This document shows, one piece after another, positions 1 through 7,725 of a stretch of DNA of 55,110 nt. Source of the DNA: CAYNJY01 sp964397755 (lineage in GTDB: Bacteria; Patescibacteriota; Microgenomatia; UBA10105; UBA927); contig CAYNJY010000008.1 in NCBI GenBank assembly GCA_964397755.1, positions 1 to 55,110 of the forward strand, given 5' to 3'. The position numbers were made by a program, and so were the translations under genes. The notes under the pieces are model-generated. The model saw only the letters and a list, made by a program, of their open reading frames with translations. It had not been told where the DNA came from and did no database searches. Each line of letters opens with the position of its first letter. The first letter of the stretch is position 1.

Positions 1-750
1 TTAATCAGCTCTTTGGTGACGTTTTTTGCGGCGTGGATAGGTTGGCGAATGACGTCTTCGCTGTATGGGTTTGTGGGGTTGGTGCTTTCATGTATCTGTT
101 TCTTCGTGTTGCGGAAAAGAATAACTTTGCCTGACTCCCCTGTGGGAAACACACAACGAAAACCAATTCGGCATCTCCTGATAAACCCTCAATTTATCTG
201 GGTGACGCTCGCGCGAATATTTGATTCGTTTGCAAGTTCATCGCTATTTGTGTTTTTACCGTTTCTTCTCCTCCAAAAAGGAGTACCAGTATTTTTGTTG
301 GGGACGATTAGTGCAACATACTTTATCGGCAATTTACTTGGAAAAACACTCCTCGGCCGCTGGGTTGATCGTTTTGGCAATACTACTGTTTTTACTGTTG
401 CTGAGATTGGTATGGCTGTCATGATCGTTCTACTCGTCAATACTTCTTCGTACGTATTGTTAGTGGGTTTTTCCGTGTTGCTTGGCGCGCTGACAAAAGG
501 GACTCTGCCGGTGGCCCAGACCATGGTCTCAGAAGCTGTGGAAGGCCATGGTGATTACGAGCGATCGTTTGGCGTGAGTGAATTTTTTGGAAGCATCGCT
601 CGTATGCTGGCTCCTATCTCTTTAGGAGTTGTCTCGGACGCATTCGGTGTGGCATGGGCATTCTACCTTTCAGCTATCAGTGCCCTGATCGCAGTACTGC
701 CGGCCCTCGCATTTGCGTACAACAAAAGTAAAGAGAGAAGAGTTCATTGA
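1..750 (+). CDS. MFS transporter, C-terminal part (cut by window edge)
   Basis: The reading frame is open to base 1, so the N-terminal half is missing; about 249 residues remain. They show roughly seven hydrophobic helices and the cytoplasmic loop signature GKTLLGRWVDRFG, which matches the Major Facilitator motif A (G-x-L-a-D-r-x-G). The protein would sit in the cytoplasmic membrane and move small molecules by ion or substrate exchange; the substrate cannot be read from the sequence. The stop at 748-750 lies two bases before the ATG of the next hydrolase, so it probably belongs to the same operon. With a deaminase, an acetyltransferase and an acylase-like enzyme downstream, export of a small molecule is plausible, but that is inference. 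Confidence 0.8.
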   Translation, partial: LISSLVTFFAAWIGWRMTSSLYGFVGLVLSCICFFVLRKRITLPDSPVGNTQRKPIRHLLINPQFIWVTLARIFDSFASSSLFVFLPFLLLQKGVPVFLLGTISATYFIGNLLGKTLLGRWVDRFGNTTVFTVAEIGMAVMIVLLVNTSSYVLLVGFSVLLGALTKGTLPVAQTMVSEAVEGHGDYERSFGVSEFFGSIARMLAPISLGVVSDAFGVAWAFYLSAISALIAVLPALAFAYNKSKERRVH

Positions 751-752
751 CT

Positions 753-1634
753 ATGAAACAATTTTATCTTGTGGAAGTTGTCACCAAAGACAAGCTCATT
801 CATCAGGGGATGTATGTTAAACCGAAGAAGTCGGGAAAGAAAGCTATCCTTTGGGTGCATGGGTTGACGGGGAGATTTTACGGAGATGTCAACCTCATGA
901 ATCTGTTTGCCGAAGCCTGTGAAACGAAAGGCATGGGATTTGCGTCATTTAATAACCGCGGCCATGATGTGGTCGCCAACATCAGGAAAATTGATAAGAG
1001 AAAACGGGGTGGGTATCGGCACGCTATGTACGGCGCTGGACTGGAGCGGTTTGAAGATTGCGTTTTTGATATCGATGCAGGTGTCACATTTTTGGTTGAA
1101 CAGGGATTTACAGATGTTATTCTCGTCGGCCATAGTACAGGAGCGAACAAGGTCTGCTACTATGCGTGCTCGAAGCGAGACCCAAGAGTTGTTGGGGTTG
1201 TGCTTGCCGGTCCTATGTCTGATCGGTTTTCTCAAAACACGGACAAAGTAAACTATAAAACGAATGTGGCACTCATGAAAAAGCTGGTGCGGGAAGGCAA
1301 AGGAGATGAAATTCTCACACGCCATTTTTTCCCCATGTCTGCCAAACGGTGGTTGAGTTTACTTGCACCACACTCAAAAGAAGACGTCTTTAACTACGGC
1401 GACAAAACAAACGTGTTGTCGGCGTTTCGTTGCATACGAAAACCGCTCCTCGTCGTATTTTCAGGAATTGATGAGACTGCAGACCGGCCAATCGGTGCAA
1501 TAAAAAAGATATTTGACCAACACGCACGTGCGAAAAGCTACACAAGCGCCATTATTCTTGGAGCAACACACAGTTATGCTGGAAAAGAGAAAGAGTTAGT
1601 TACCATAGTGACCAATTGGGTCGCCTCGCTATGA
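753..1634 (+). CDS. alpha/beta hydrolase, DUF1749-like
   Basis: A 293-residue alpha/beta hydrolase. The oxyanion-hole region is VHGLTG (about residue 38), the nucleophile elbow is GHSTG (Ser near residue 127), and a late GATHSY supplies the likely catalytic His. The elbow and the pattern around it resemble the DUF1749/UPF0613 hydrolases, for which no general substrate is known. I chose the ATG at 753 rather than the in-frame TTG at 747 because ATG is stronger and TTG would overlap the upstream stop. A GA-rich stretch (731-743) could act as ribosome binding site. The stop overlaps the next ATG by four bases (ATGA). Probably cytosolic: no signal peptide is visible. Confidence 0.82.
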   Translation: MKQFYLVEVVTKDKLIHQGMYVKPKKSGKKAILWVHGLTGRFYGDVNLMNLFAEACETKGMGFASFNNRGHDVVANIRKIDKRKRGGYRHAMYGAGLERFEDCVFDIDAGVTFLVEQGFTDVILVGHSTGANKVCYYACSKRDPRVVGVVLAGPMSDRFSQNTDKVNYKTNVALMKKLVREGKGDEILTRHFFPMSAKRWLSLLAPHSKEDVFNYGDKTNVLSAFRCIRKPLLVVFSGIDETADRPIGAIKKIFDQHARAKSYTSAIILGATHSYAGKEKELVTIVTNWVASL

Positions 1635-2440
1635 CAGAAGGATCTGTGTGGATTCCAACGCGGGACGGAAAGAAGCTAGAAGGATTACTCCATAGACCAT
1701 CCGGCCCCGGGCCGTTTCCGGCTGCAATATTTGTTCACGGATTAGGGATGACCATGCATGAGTGGAACGGATCGCTGGATGAGATCGCGGGGCGGCTCAA
1801 CGACAGTGGTATTCTTACGCTTCAGTTTCAGTTTGATATTTTCAAGCCCGACCCCTCGGAAAGACTCGGGGTAGGTGGATCAGTTCGTGAGTTGCCGCTT
1901 GACGAGCGCGCACAGCAATTTGAGGACGCACTCAAATGGCTGCTTGCCCGGCCTGATGTGGATACGAAGCGCATCGGCATACTGGCACAATCCTACGGTG
2001 TGCCAACGGTTTTGAGTTTGGCAGGGTTGAACCCTGCCGTGAAGTCCTATGTGTTTGTAAGCGGGACATATTTCCCCGAGAAAAGTATCCGCCGAGTCTA
2101 TGAAGAGCGCGGCGTGACAGTCAACTTTCATGGTGACACACGTCTTCCTCGCTCAAGCGGCGAAGAGACGACGGTGGGCCGTGAATTTTGGCCGAGTCTT
2201 GCCTCGTTTGATCCGATCAAGGAGGTAAAAAAATTAACGCAACCGGTACTTATGATACATGGTGATCAGGACACGAAGGTTTCAACAGCAGAAGCAAAGC
2301 ACGTGTTTACCGCCACTTCAAGTAAAAAGAAACAACTCAAAATTTTCAAAGGCGGCGACCACGGCATCACCGACGTTCCGCGACCGATGCGGGAGGAGTT
2401 TCTTACCGATGTTGTAAAATGGTTTAAGACAACGCTATGA
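1631..2440 (+). CDS. alpha/beta hydrolase (peptidase S9/dienelactone hydrolase-like)
   Basis: A second, divergent alpha/beta hydrolase of 269 residues. Visible elements are FVHGLGMTMHEWNG near residue 35, the nucleophile elbow AQSYG, an acid region HGDQDTKV and the catalytic-His region GGDHGI. This layout is typical of small cytosolic esterases and acyl-peptide hydrolases. The start at 1631 makes a four-base overlap with the previous gene. A 23-bp palindromic repeat (1851-1873) lies inside the gene and encodes the loop PDPSERLGVGGS; a near copy occurs in tatD, so this loop looks like a late insertion. The substrate is unknown. Confidence 0.8.
   Translation: MTEGSVWIPTRDGKKLEGLLHRPSGPGPFPAAIFVHGLGMTMHEWNGSLDEIAGRLNDSGILTLQFQFDIFKPDPSERLGVGGSVRELPLDERAQQFEDALKWLLARPDVDTKRIGILAQSYGVPTVLSLAGLNPAVKSYVFVSGTYFPEKSIRRVYEERGVTVNFHGDTRLPRSSGEETTVGREFWPSLASFDPIKEVKKLTQPVLMIHGDQDTKVSTAEAKHVFTATSSKKKQLKIFKGGDHGITDVPRPMREEFLTDVVKWFKTTL
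1851..1873. repeat. interspersed palindromic element, family A, copy 1
   Basis: The sequence is ACCCCTCG, six bases, then CTCGGGGTA, forming a hairpin with ACCCC/GGGGT arms. It matches 21 of 23 positions of the copy at 11641-11663, and 18 central bases of a third copy at 23415-23434. It lies inside a hydrolase gene, in frame. Confidence 0.7.
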
Positions 2441-2841
2441 GCGACTACTCCCCCTTAGTAGCAGAGGCAATCAAGGCGCTCGATAACGCCTATGTTCCAA
2501 AAGGTTCCTCTTTCCGCTTCGGGAGCGCGGTCCTGACGAGTAAAGGGAATATCTACAGCAGCGGTCAGTACTACTCCGATACCTACAGCCTCACGCTTCA
2601 TGCCGAGCAGGCGGCCCTCGCGCACGCGGCGGCCCACGGCGAACACGAGTTTGTCGCTATTGCTTCTGTATTAACGGGCGAGGATGGTAAGCGCTATTGT
2701 CATCCCTGTGGAATATGCAAGCAACTTATCTATGAGAACTTTCTTCGCACGAAGCGCGATATTGATGTCGTGATGGCAAACAAGAACGGCGAATATGTGG
2801 TCAAAAAGATTTCCGAACTCGTTCCTTTCCCTTGGCCATGA
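2437..2841 (+). CDS. cytidine deaminase-fold enzyme
   Basis: 134 residues, the usual length of single-domain cytidine deaminases. The zinc site is clear: His55-Ala-Glu57 (HAEQAALAHA) with Glu57 as proton shuttle, and P-C-x-x-C at Cys91/Cys94. The HAEQ segment resembles the E. coli-type active site (His ligand) rather than the Cys ligand of most short tetrameric enzymes. The N-x-E nucleoside-binding signature normally just upstream of this motif is absent (SGQYYSDTYS instead). So the deaminase chemistry is secure but cytidine as substrate is not; another base, or a nucleoside antibiotic as in blasticidin-S deaminases, is possible. It overlaps both neighbours by four bases. Confidence 0.85.
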   Translation: MSDYSPLVAEAIKALDNAYVPKGSSFRFGSAVLTSKGNIYSSGQYYSDTYSLTLHAEQAALAHAAAHGEHEFVAIASVLTGEDGKRYCHPCGICKQLIYENFLRTKRDIDVVMANKNGEYVVKKISELVPFPWP

Positions 2842-3302
2842 ACGCTACTATTCGCATTGGTTCTCCGAGCATTGGTGACGTACCGACCATGGTTCGGTGG
2901 GGAAAGAGTGCCCGAGAGTTATGGGTGCGGGAGGATGGTGATTGGTACTCTAAGAAAGGGCTTCGCGAGTGGATAAAAAATCCGGGAAATGATGTTTTGC
3001 TCGTTGCTCGACATAGCACGCAACTCATCGGCATGTGCCTCTTGAGCGTTCTCCATGAATGGGCGTACTGTTCAGCGCTCTATGTTGAGCCAACGTATCG
3101 AAAGCAGGGCATAGGCAAGAAACTTATTGCAGAAGCCCAGCGCCGCGTAAAACAAAAGGGAATCAGACTCTTTGCACTCTTAGTTGAAGAGGAAAACGTC
3201 GGTGCACAGGCATTCTATCAGAGGTTAGGTTACCGCAGCGGTTTCCGTTTCCTCTGGATGGATAAGCAACTGAATTTCAGACCAAAGCGAAGAGAGCGAT
3301 GA
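2838..3302 (+). CDS. GNAT-family N-acetyltransferase
   Basis: 154 residues with the GNAT acetyl-CoA motif YVEPTYRKQGIGKKLIAEAQ (Q-x-x-G-x-G pyrophosphate loop, about residues 77-96) and the C-terminal NVGAQAFYQRLGY motif typical of the fold. It would move an acetyl group from acetyl-CoA to an amine; the acceptor is not predictable. ATG 2838 overlaps the deaminase stop (ATGA) and is preferred over TTG 2832. Its own stop overlaps the next ATG, so translation is coupled across the operon. Confidence 0.88.
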   Translation: MNATIRIGSPSIGDVPTMVRWGKSARELWVREDGDWYSKKGLREWIKNPGNDVLLVARHSTQLIGMCLLSVLHEWAYCSALYVEPTYRKQGIGKKLIAEAQRRVKQKGIRLFALLVEEENVGAQAFYQRLGYRSGFRFLWMDKQLNFRPKRRER

Positions 3303-4288
3303 AACAGTTTCCGGTAGGACGAGCCCAGGGATCAAACTATGAAGTCGGTCTAACCATAGGCAGACAGATGCGGTTGGCCATCGCCAACGTACTGGCACGG
3401 AATAGGAGACTGTTTGCGAAAGAACTTAGTCAATATCTGGAGGAATCAAAATTATTCTTTGAACAGGCGCAGCAGTATTTTCCTCAGTATGTGGCGGAGT
3501 TGCGGGGGATAGCCGATGGAGCGCAGGTACCTTTTGCTGAGCTCTTCCTTTCCAACAATCGCGAGGTAGCCAACCCCGATCCCGGGGTAGTCGGTTCGGG
3601 TCACTGCACCATTATTGGTATCCCGCAGGGAGATGGTTACCTGCTTGGACACAACGAGGATTGGGATCAGTCTTCACTTGAGGAGCTCTATATTTTGGAT
3701 GCTCAGATCAGTGGTATAAGAATTTTTGGATTAAATTATGCCAGTAATGTTATTGGAGCATCAGTGGCCATAAATAGCTTTGGTCTTGTTGAGGCGGTGA
3801 ATGAATTAAGTCACCAAGATAGCCAGCTTGGGGTACCCAAAAATTTCATCGCTCGGGCACTCCTTGACTGTCAGACCCTGGAGGAAGCGGAAGTGCTCAT
3901 GCGGACCGTGCCACGAGCGTCAGGGTTTAACCATGTGCTGGTGCAAGGAAGGCGGTTGTGGAACATTGAGTCGTCGGCCAAAGAGTACGCCATTGAGAAG
4001 GTGGAGCAGCAGAAGTACGTGCATACTAACCACTACCTGACCGAGCTTTCCCGGATCGACACCCAAGTAAGTCCTGAGACCAGGCTGCGCTACCAGAAAG
4101 TGAAGCAGTTGTTGTCCGCGATCAATACGGTTGAGGATCTGCAGCGGTGTTTAAGTGATCGCAGCGAGCCGCGGGTCTGCCGCGAGGAAACTATCGGCTC
4201 GGTTATTTTTGATACGATGCATCGAGCGGCTTATATCGCCTACGGCCAGTCGAACCCAGAGTCGTACTATCAAGTTGCTCTGGGGTGA
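3299..4288 (+). CDS. C45-type Ntn hydrolase / acyltransferase (isopenicillin N acyltransferase-like)
   Basis: 329 residues. The segment GHCTIIG...GYLLGHNEDWD is the hallmark of peptidase family C45 and acyl-CoA:6-aminopenicillanate acyltransferase relatives: Cys103 would become the N-terminal nucleophile after self-cleavage, and HNEDWD is the conserved downstream motif. An N-terminal helical region of about 100 residues would be the propeptide. Members hydrolyse or transfer acyl groups on amides; many bacterial ones have no known substrate. It starts in an ATGA overlap with the GNAT gene. The stop is followed one base later by the remnant of a dehydrogenase. I do not imply beta-lactam synthesis. 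Confidence 0.78.
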   Translation: MKQFPVGRAQGSNYEVGLTIGRQMRLAIANVLARNRRLFAKELSQYLEESKLFFEQAQQYFPQYVAELRGIADGAQVPFAELFLSNNREVANPDPGVVGSGHCTIIGIPQGDGYLLGHNEDWDQSSLEELYILDAQISGIRIFGLNYASNVIGASVAINSFGLVEAVNELSHQDSQLGVPKNFIARALLDCQTLEEAEVLMRTVPRASGFNHVLVQGRRLWNIESSAKEYAIEKVEQQKYVHTNHYLTELSRIDTQVSPETRLRYQKVKQLLSAINTVEDLQRCLSDRSEPRVCREETIGSVIFDTMHRAAYIAYGQSNPESYYQVALG

Positions 4289-4289
4289 T

Positions 4290-4418
4290 GTGGAACTTAT
4301 CAAGCGCATCGCCGATCCAGAAGAGATAGCCTGCGCGATCCTCTTCCTTGCCTCCGATGACGCGAGCTACGTTACGGGCGAGATACTCGTTGTCGATGGC
4401 GGGTACAGCCTCAAGTAG
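4290..4418 (+). pseudogene. C-terminal remnant of a short-chain dehydrogenase/reductase
   Basis: From a possible GTG at 4290 this frame encodes 42 residues that match only the last part of an SDR (FabG-like): ADPEEIACAILFLASDDASYVTG followed by the terminal VDGGYSL. The NAD-binding Rossmann part and the catalytic Ser-Tyr-Lys motifs are absent, and the frame upstream of 4287 belongs to the C45 gene. It is therefore a decayed or recombined stub, perhaps left when the C45 gene was inserted upstream. It might still be translated by coupling, being one base from the preceding stop, but could not be an enzyme. Confidence 0.75.
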
Positions 4419-4427
4419 CTCCTCGGG

Positions 4428-4457
4428 TTGCCACGATTTTCCCCTTTGTGCTATGAT
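4428..4457 (+). promoter_or_regulatory. promoter of the PEGA/SH3 gene
   Basis: TTGCCA (4428-4433), an 18-base spacer and TATGAT (4452-4457) with an extended TG at 4449-4450. The ATG at 4467 begins 9 bases after the -10 box, predicting a leader of only a few bases. Confidence 0.6.
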
Positions 4458-4466
4458 CGTTCCGCC

Positions 4467-5342
4467 ATGAGGCGAAAACTCGTGTTTCTCGTTTTTCTCC
4501 TCCTTCTGGTTGCCGCCGTTGGGTGGGTCGTCGGCGCCATCCGGAAGCGATCACCCAGGGAGGGAGAGCTGCGGGTTGAAAGCTCTGTCGCGACAGGCGT
4601 TTTTCTCGACAATAAGCACCTGGGCAGAACCCCGCTTCGAGAGAAGGTGCAATCCGGCGAGTACACGGTCAAGCTTGTTCCAGAATCGCCCATTGCGCAA
4701 TTAGCAAGTTGGCAGGGGAAGGTGAGCGTTGGGCCGAGCCTCCTCACCTATGTCAACGCTTCCCTTTCGGAGTCAGAGTTTACCTCCGCCATCGATCTTC
4801 TCTGGCTTGAAAAAATTGCAGGGAAACGTCCAGAGCTCTCGGTGGTGACGAATCCCGATGGGGCGACGGTACTCATCGATGACGTGACGAAAGGCGTGAC
4901 CCCTCTTTCACTCCAAGACATATCCGCCGGTGACCACAGTGTCACGGTTACCTCTCCGGGGTTTTTAAGTAGAACCATCAAAGTAAAGCTCTCGCCCGGG
5001 TATCGCCTCATTGCGAGCTTCAAGCTTGCTCTCGGAGGCGGTGTTCCTGAGGCGACGACAGCTGCGACTCTCACGCCAACCACTACTCCACCAGCTGGCG
5101 GATCAGGGAAAACCAAGATACCAGTACCCGAACCAGCAAAGCCTTATGTAACCATTAAAGAGACGCCGACAGGCTTTTTGCGAGTGCGCATAGAACCGTC
5201 AACGAGCGCAACCGAAGCGGCGCGCGTCAAGCCGGGAGAGAAGTACTCGCTCGTGAATGAGAAGAGCGGTTGGTATCAGATTATGTACGATGAGAAGAGC
5301 ACAGGATGGATTTCAGGTCAGTACGCAGAGAAAGTTGAATAG
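4467..5342 (+). CDS. membrane-anchored PEGA-domain protein with C-terminal SH3 domain
   Basis: 291 residues. An uncleaved signal anchor (about residues 3-25) is followed by two PEGA-type repeats (about 33-75 and 121-190; note GATVLIDDVTKGVTPLSLQD), a Thr/Pro linker, and a bacterial SH3-like domain (about 228-291, ending GWISGQYAEKVE). PEGA and SH3b domains commonly bind cell-wall or surface polymers, so an extracytoplasmic structural or wall-binding role is likely. I start at ATG 4467: it begins the signal anchor and follows a good promoter, whereas TTG 4428 would add a hydrophilic 13-residue tail in front of it. A 17-bp palindromic repeat half (5088-5104) encodes part of the linker. It converges on the ubiA-type gene. 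Confidence 0.8.
   Translation: MRRKLVFLVFLLLLVAAVGWVVGAIRKRSPREGELRVESSVATGVFLDNKHLGRTPLREKVQSGEYTVKLVPESPIAQLASWQGKVSVGPSLLTYVNASLSESEFTSAIDLLWLEKIAGKRPELSVVTNPDGATVLIDDVTKGVTPLSLQDISAGDHSVTVTSPGFLSRTIKVKLSPGYRLIASFKLALGGGVPEATTAATLTPTTTPPAGGSGKTKIPVPEPAKPYVTIKETPTGFLRVRIEPSTSATEAARVKPGEKYSLVNEKSGWYQIMYDEKSTGWISGQYAEKVE
5088..5104. repeat. interspersed palindromic element, family B, partial copy
   Basis: CCACCAGCTGGCGGATC, the exact reverse complement of 22712-22728 and one base different from the perfect palindrome at 13656-13675. It codes for part of a low-complexity linker (PPAGGS). Confidence 0.65.
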
Positions 5343-5366
5343 GAAGAAACCGCTCGGGTATTACCT

Positions 5367-6305
5367 TCACCCTCCAATTCCATACACCACTACGAAGACG
5401 CTTACCCCCCAAAGGATCACCGTGGTGAGAAGAGGGAAGTCGGAGGTGAGGACGTGTTCCGGTGATTCCCCCTTTCCTTCATAGATAAGCTGCAAGTAGC
5501 GCATGATCCCGTAGATGACGAACGGCACGGTGATCATCATCCACTTTCGCTCCGGTAGTTCAACGAAGTAGTCGCTGTAGTTTCGGAAGAGAAAGCCTTT
5601 CTGGACAGGCCGCGCCAAAAATGTGAAGTACGCGTAGGTGATAAACGTGGAAGTAGCAAACATCGCGGTATAGGTATCAAGAAGCCTTTCAGAATAGCGG
5701 GACAAACTTGCGCGCGTATCTTTTGGGACGACGCCTTCGTATCCCTGCATAAGGGTGAGCTCCGCCCTGCGTTTTCCTATTGCGAGGAAAAGAGCGAGGG
5801 AAAGTGCTGCGAGCCCAAGCCAAATAGAGATGTGGTAGCCGGTTGCTGATTCTCCGCCGTAAACCCGGAGGAAGTATCCGGATGTAATCGTGAGGATATC
5901 AACAACAGGAATCTTTTTCAGAAGGAGCGAGTATGCGTATTGGAGCGAAACAAAGACGAGTGACAAAATAAAAAATGACCGGCCAAGATTCATAGCTATT
6001 GTAAGCCCGGTAAGGAGAAAAACCAGTGTGACAATGGCCGCGGTTTTGACAGGTAGTTTTCCGCTTGCGACCGGTCGGAATTTTTTAAACGGATGCTTGC
6101 GGTCGGCAGGAGCATCAAGGACGTCGTTGACGATATAGTTTGAGGAAGCAAGCAAGCAAAACGCGACAAACGCCCACACGGTTGCCCAAAAGAGTTTGGG
6201 AACGAAGAGTTGTCCGGTAAAGAGGATGGTTGTGAAAACCGCTACGTTTTTTAACCACTGTCGGGGTCGGGCTGTTTTGAAAATTGCGTAAAGAAGTTGA
6301 GCCAT
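5367..6305 (-). CDS. UbiA-family prenyltransferase, decaprenyl-phosphate phosphoribosyltransferase-like
   Basis: 312 residues, about eight to nine transmembrane helices. The opening RPRQWLKNVAVF, the metal-binding NDVLDAPADRKHP, the RPVASG that follows, and FLRVYGGESATG fit the UbiA branch that transfers phosphoribose to polyprenyl phosphate (Rv3806c/UbiA type) rather than quinone-synthesis enzymes. It would act in the cytoplasmic membrane, making a lipid-linked pentose donor for envelope glycans. The adjacent WecA-like gene supports an envelope role. Its start (6305) lies 55 bases inside the end of the upstream gene, a large overlap for this genome; no later Met gives an intact first motif. 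Confidence 0.78.
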   Translation of the reverse strand: MAQLLYAIFKTARPRQWLKNVAVFTTILFTGQLFVPKLFWATVWAFVAFCLLASSNYIVNDVLDAPADRKHPFKKFRPVASGKLPVKTAAIVTLVFLLTGLTIAMNLGRSFFILSLVFVSLQYAYSLLLKKIPVVDILTITSGYFLRVYGGESATGYHISIWLGLAALSLALFLAIGKRRAELTLMQGYEGVVPKDTRASLSRYSERLLDTYTAMFATSTFITYAYFTFLARPVQKGFLFRNYSDYFVELPERKWMMITVPFVIYGIMRYLQLIYEGKGESPEHVLTSDFPLLTTVILWGVSVFVVVYGIGG

Positions 6306-7339
6306 ACGAGGAGCATTGTTACGGCAACCGAAACAAAGAAGAACGCGAACAGTTTTGTTTTACTGTTAACGGTTAACGCAACCAGCCCCAGTATAGCCGA
6401 CACCCCCCAGTAAAACAAGGCGACTCGTCGCTTTCCCCATCCGAGATCAAGCAGTCTATGGTGGAGGTGACCGCGATCGGCAAGTACTGGCGAGCGTTTG
6501 CCGGCAAGCCTGCGAAGGAGGGTATAGGCAGCGTCAATCATGGGCACCCCGAGGACGAGGAGCGCTGTCCCCAGTTTGCCGTAGGAGAGAATGCCAAGGA
6601 GGGCGAGGAAGTATCCGGCCAGAGTCTTTCCGCCGTATCCGGGCATAATCTTTTGCGGGTAGTAGTTCCATGGAAGAAAACCTAAGAACGCACCACACAC
6701 AATCATTGCGAGAACAGTCACCCACCACTGGTTAGGATCGGCAAAGCTGTAGCGGAGAGAGAGGATTCCGAGAACTAATGCGCTTATTGCAACGAAACCC
6801 GGCATTTGACCATCAATCCCTGCTGACCACCCGACGATGTTCATGGTCCAGACAATCCAAAGGAACGCGAAAATATCGGACCACTGAACGGTTGCTGAAA
6901 GCCCCAATATGGGGAGAGAGAGCACAGGTACGTCAAGGCGTAAAATGCCACCAGTCAGAGGGTTGGTGATAAACGGTATTCGAGCGCCTGCGAAAACAAC
7001 GAGTGCCGCAACGAGCGCATTCATCGCAAAGCGAATATAGGGGCTTACGTCTTGGCGATCGTCCGCAAGCCCGACTGTAGTAAGGATGACGCTCCCGAGG
7101 AGTATGCCAGCAAGAAGAGGAGAGTAGGCTTGGAACAGGAGAGCGGTGCTGACGATTCCAAATGCGATCGCAAGACCTCCTGCCCTCGGGATGATGCCTT
7201 TGTGGGTATGCGCTGGGTGGTGCCGAGTTTTTGGGTTATCAACGAGTCCTCGTTTTTTTGCCATTTCTATGACGAAGGGCGTGATGCTAAAGGTTGCGAT
7301 CGCAGAAACCGTAAGTGGGATAAATAAGGCAAAAATCAT
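6251..7339 (-). CDS. WecA/MraY-type polyprenyl-phosphate glycosyl-1-phosphate transferase
   Basis: 362 residues with about ten to eleven membrane helices. Family motifs are visible: the substrate loop PKTRHHPAHTHKGIIPRAGG near residue 36, the Mg site ADDRQD, NIVGWSAGIDG, and the C-terminal GHLHHRLLDLG (HHR). It should transfer a sugar-1-phosphate from a UDP-sugar to undecaprenyl (or decaprenyl) phosphate, the first step of a lipid-linked glycan. The HHR-type loop favours the WecA/TagO/Rfe branch over true MraY. It starts in an ATGA overlap (7336-7339) with the small membrane gene upstream. Confidence 0.82.
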   Translation of the reverse strand: MIFALFIPLTVSAIATFSITPFVIEMAKKRGLVDNPKTRHHPAHTHKGIIPRAGGLAIAFGIVSTALLFQAYSPLLAGILLGSVILTTVGLADDRQDVSPYIRFAMNALVAALVVFAGARIPFITNPLTGGILRLDVPVLSLPILGLSATVQWSDIFAFLWIVWTMNIVGWSAGIDGQMPGFVAISALVLGILSLRYSFADPNQWWVTVLAMIVCGAFLGFLPWNYYPQKIMPGYGGKTLAGYFLALLGILSYGKLGTALLVLGVPMIDAAYTLLRRLAGKRSPVLADRGHLHHRLLDLGWGKRRVALFYWGVSAILGLVALTVNSKTKLFAFFFVSVAVTMLLVWLNFFTQFSKQPDPDSG

Positions 7340-7725
7340 ACGACGAGTCCAACCGTCTGGACGAGGATAATAAAAGCAAGCACGTTAATGAGTGTACTGG
7401 TAAGGTAAAGAATTTTTGCAAAGGTAACATGAGAGTTAGCGACGCGTTCAACCGCAACCCTATTGATAAGATGCAACACGAGCGCCCCGATCGGGAGAAC
7501 AAATATCCATGTAGGGTGCGCAAGTCGTTCTTCACCCCAGGGCCGGCTCTGCCAAAGTGGAACAACGGGCGGCAACCGTTTCCAATACCAGAGGACGATA
7601 AGTAGAGAAAGAAAAAACGTAAGGAGCGTGCTGCCGAGGGCCGCGCGGTGGATCCACGAGTTTCGTATCCCTGTGCCGCCGCGTGCCATCTCTCGAGCTG
7701 TTTGGAAGAACAACGATGGTCTCAT
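7336..7725 (-). CDS. conserved small membrane protein, unknown function
   Basis: 129 residues with three predicted transmembrane helices and a conserved-looking extracytoplasmic loop RLPPVVPLWQSRPWGEERLA followed by a second helix. I do not recognise a family with a function; the loop recalls DUF1648-like membrane segments. Four-base overlaps on both sides (with the WecA-type gene and the GT39 gene) place it firmly in the glycan operon. Confidence 0.7.
   Translation of the reverse strand: MRPSLFFQTAREMARGGTGIRNSWIHRAALGSTLLTFFLSLLIVLWYWKRLPPVVPLWQSRPWGEERLAHPTWIFVLPIGALVLHLINRVAVERVANSHVTFAKILYLTSTLINVLAFIILVQTVGLVV

Noticed and set aside
3299..4288. evidence for beta-lactam biosynthesis
   Set aside because: C45-type proteins are common with unknown substrates and no other biosynthetic gene (IPNS, NRPS) is present.
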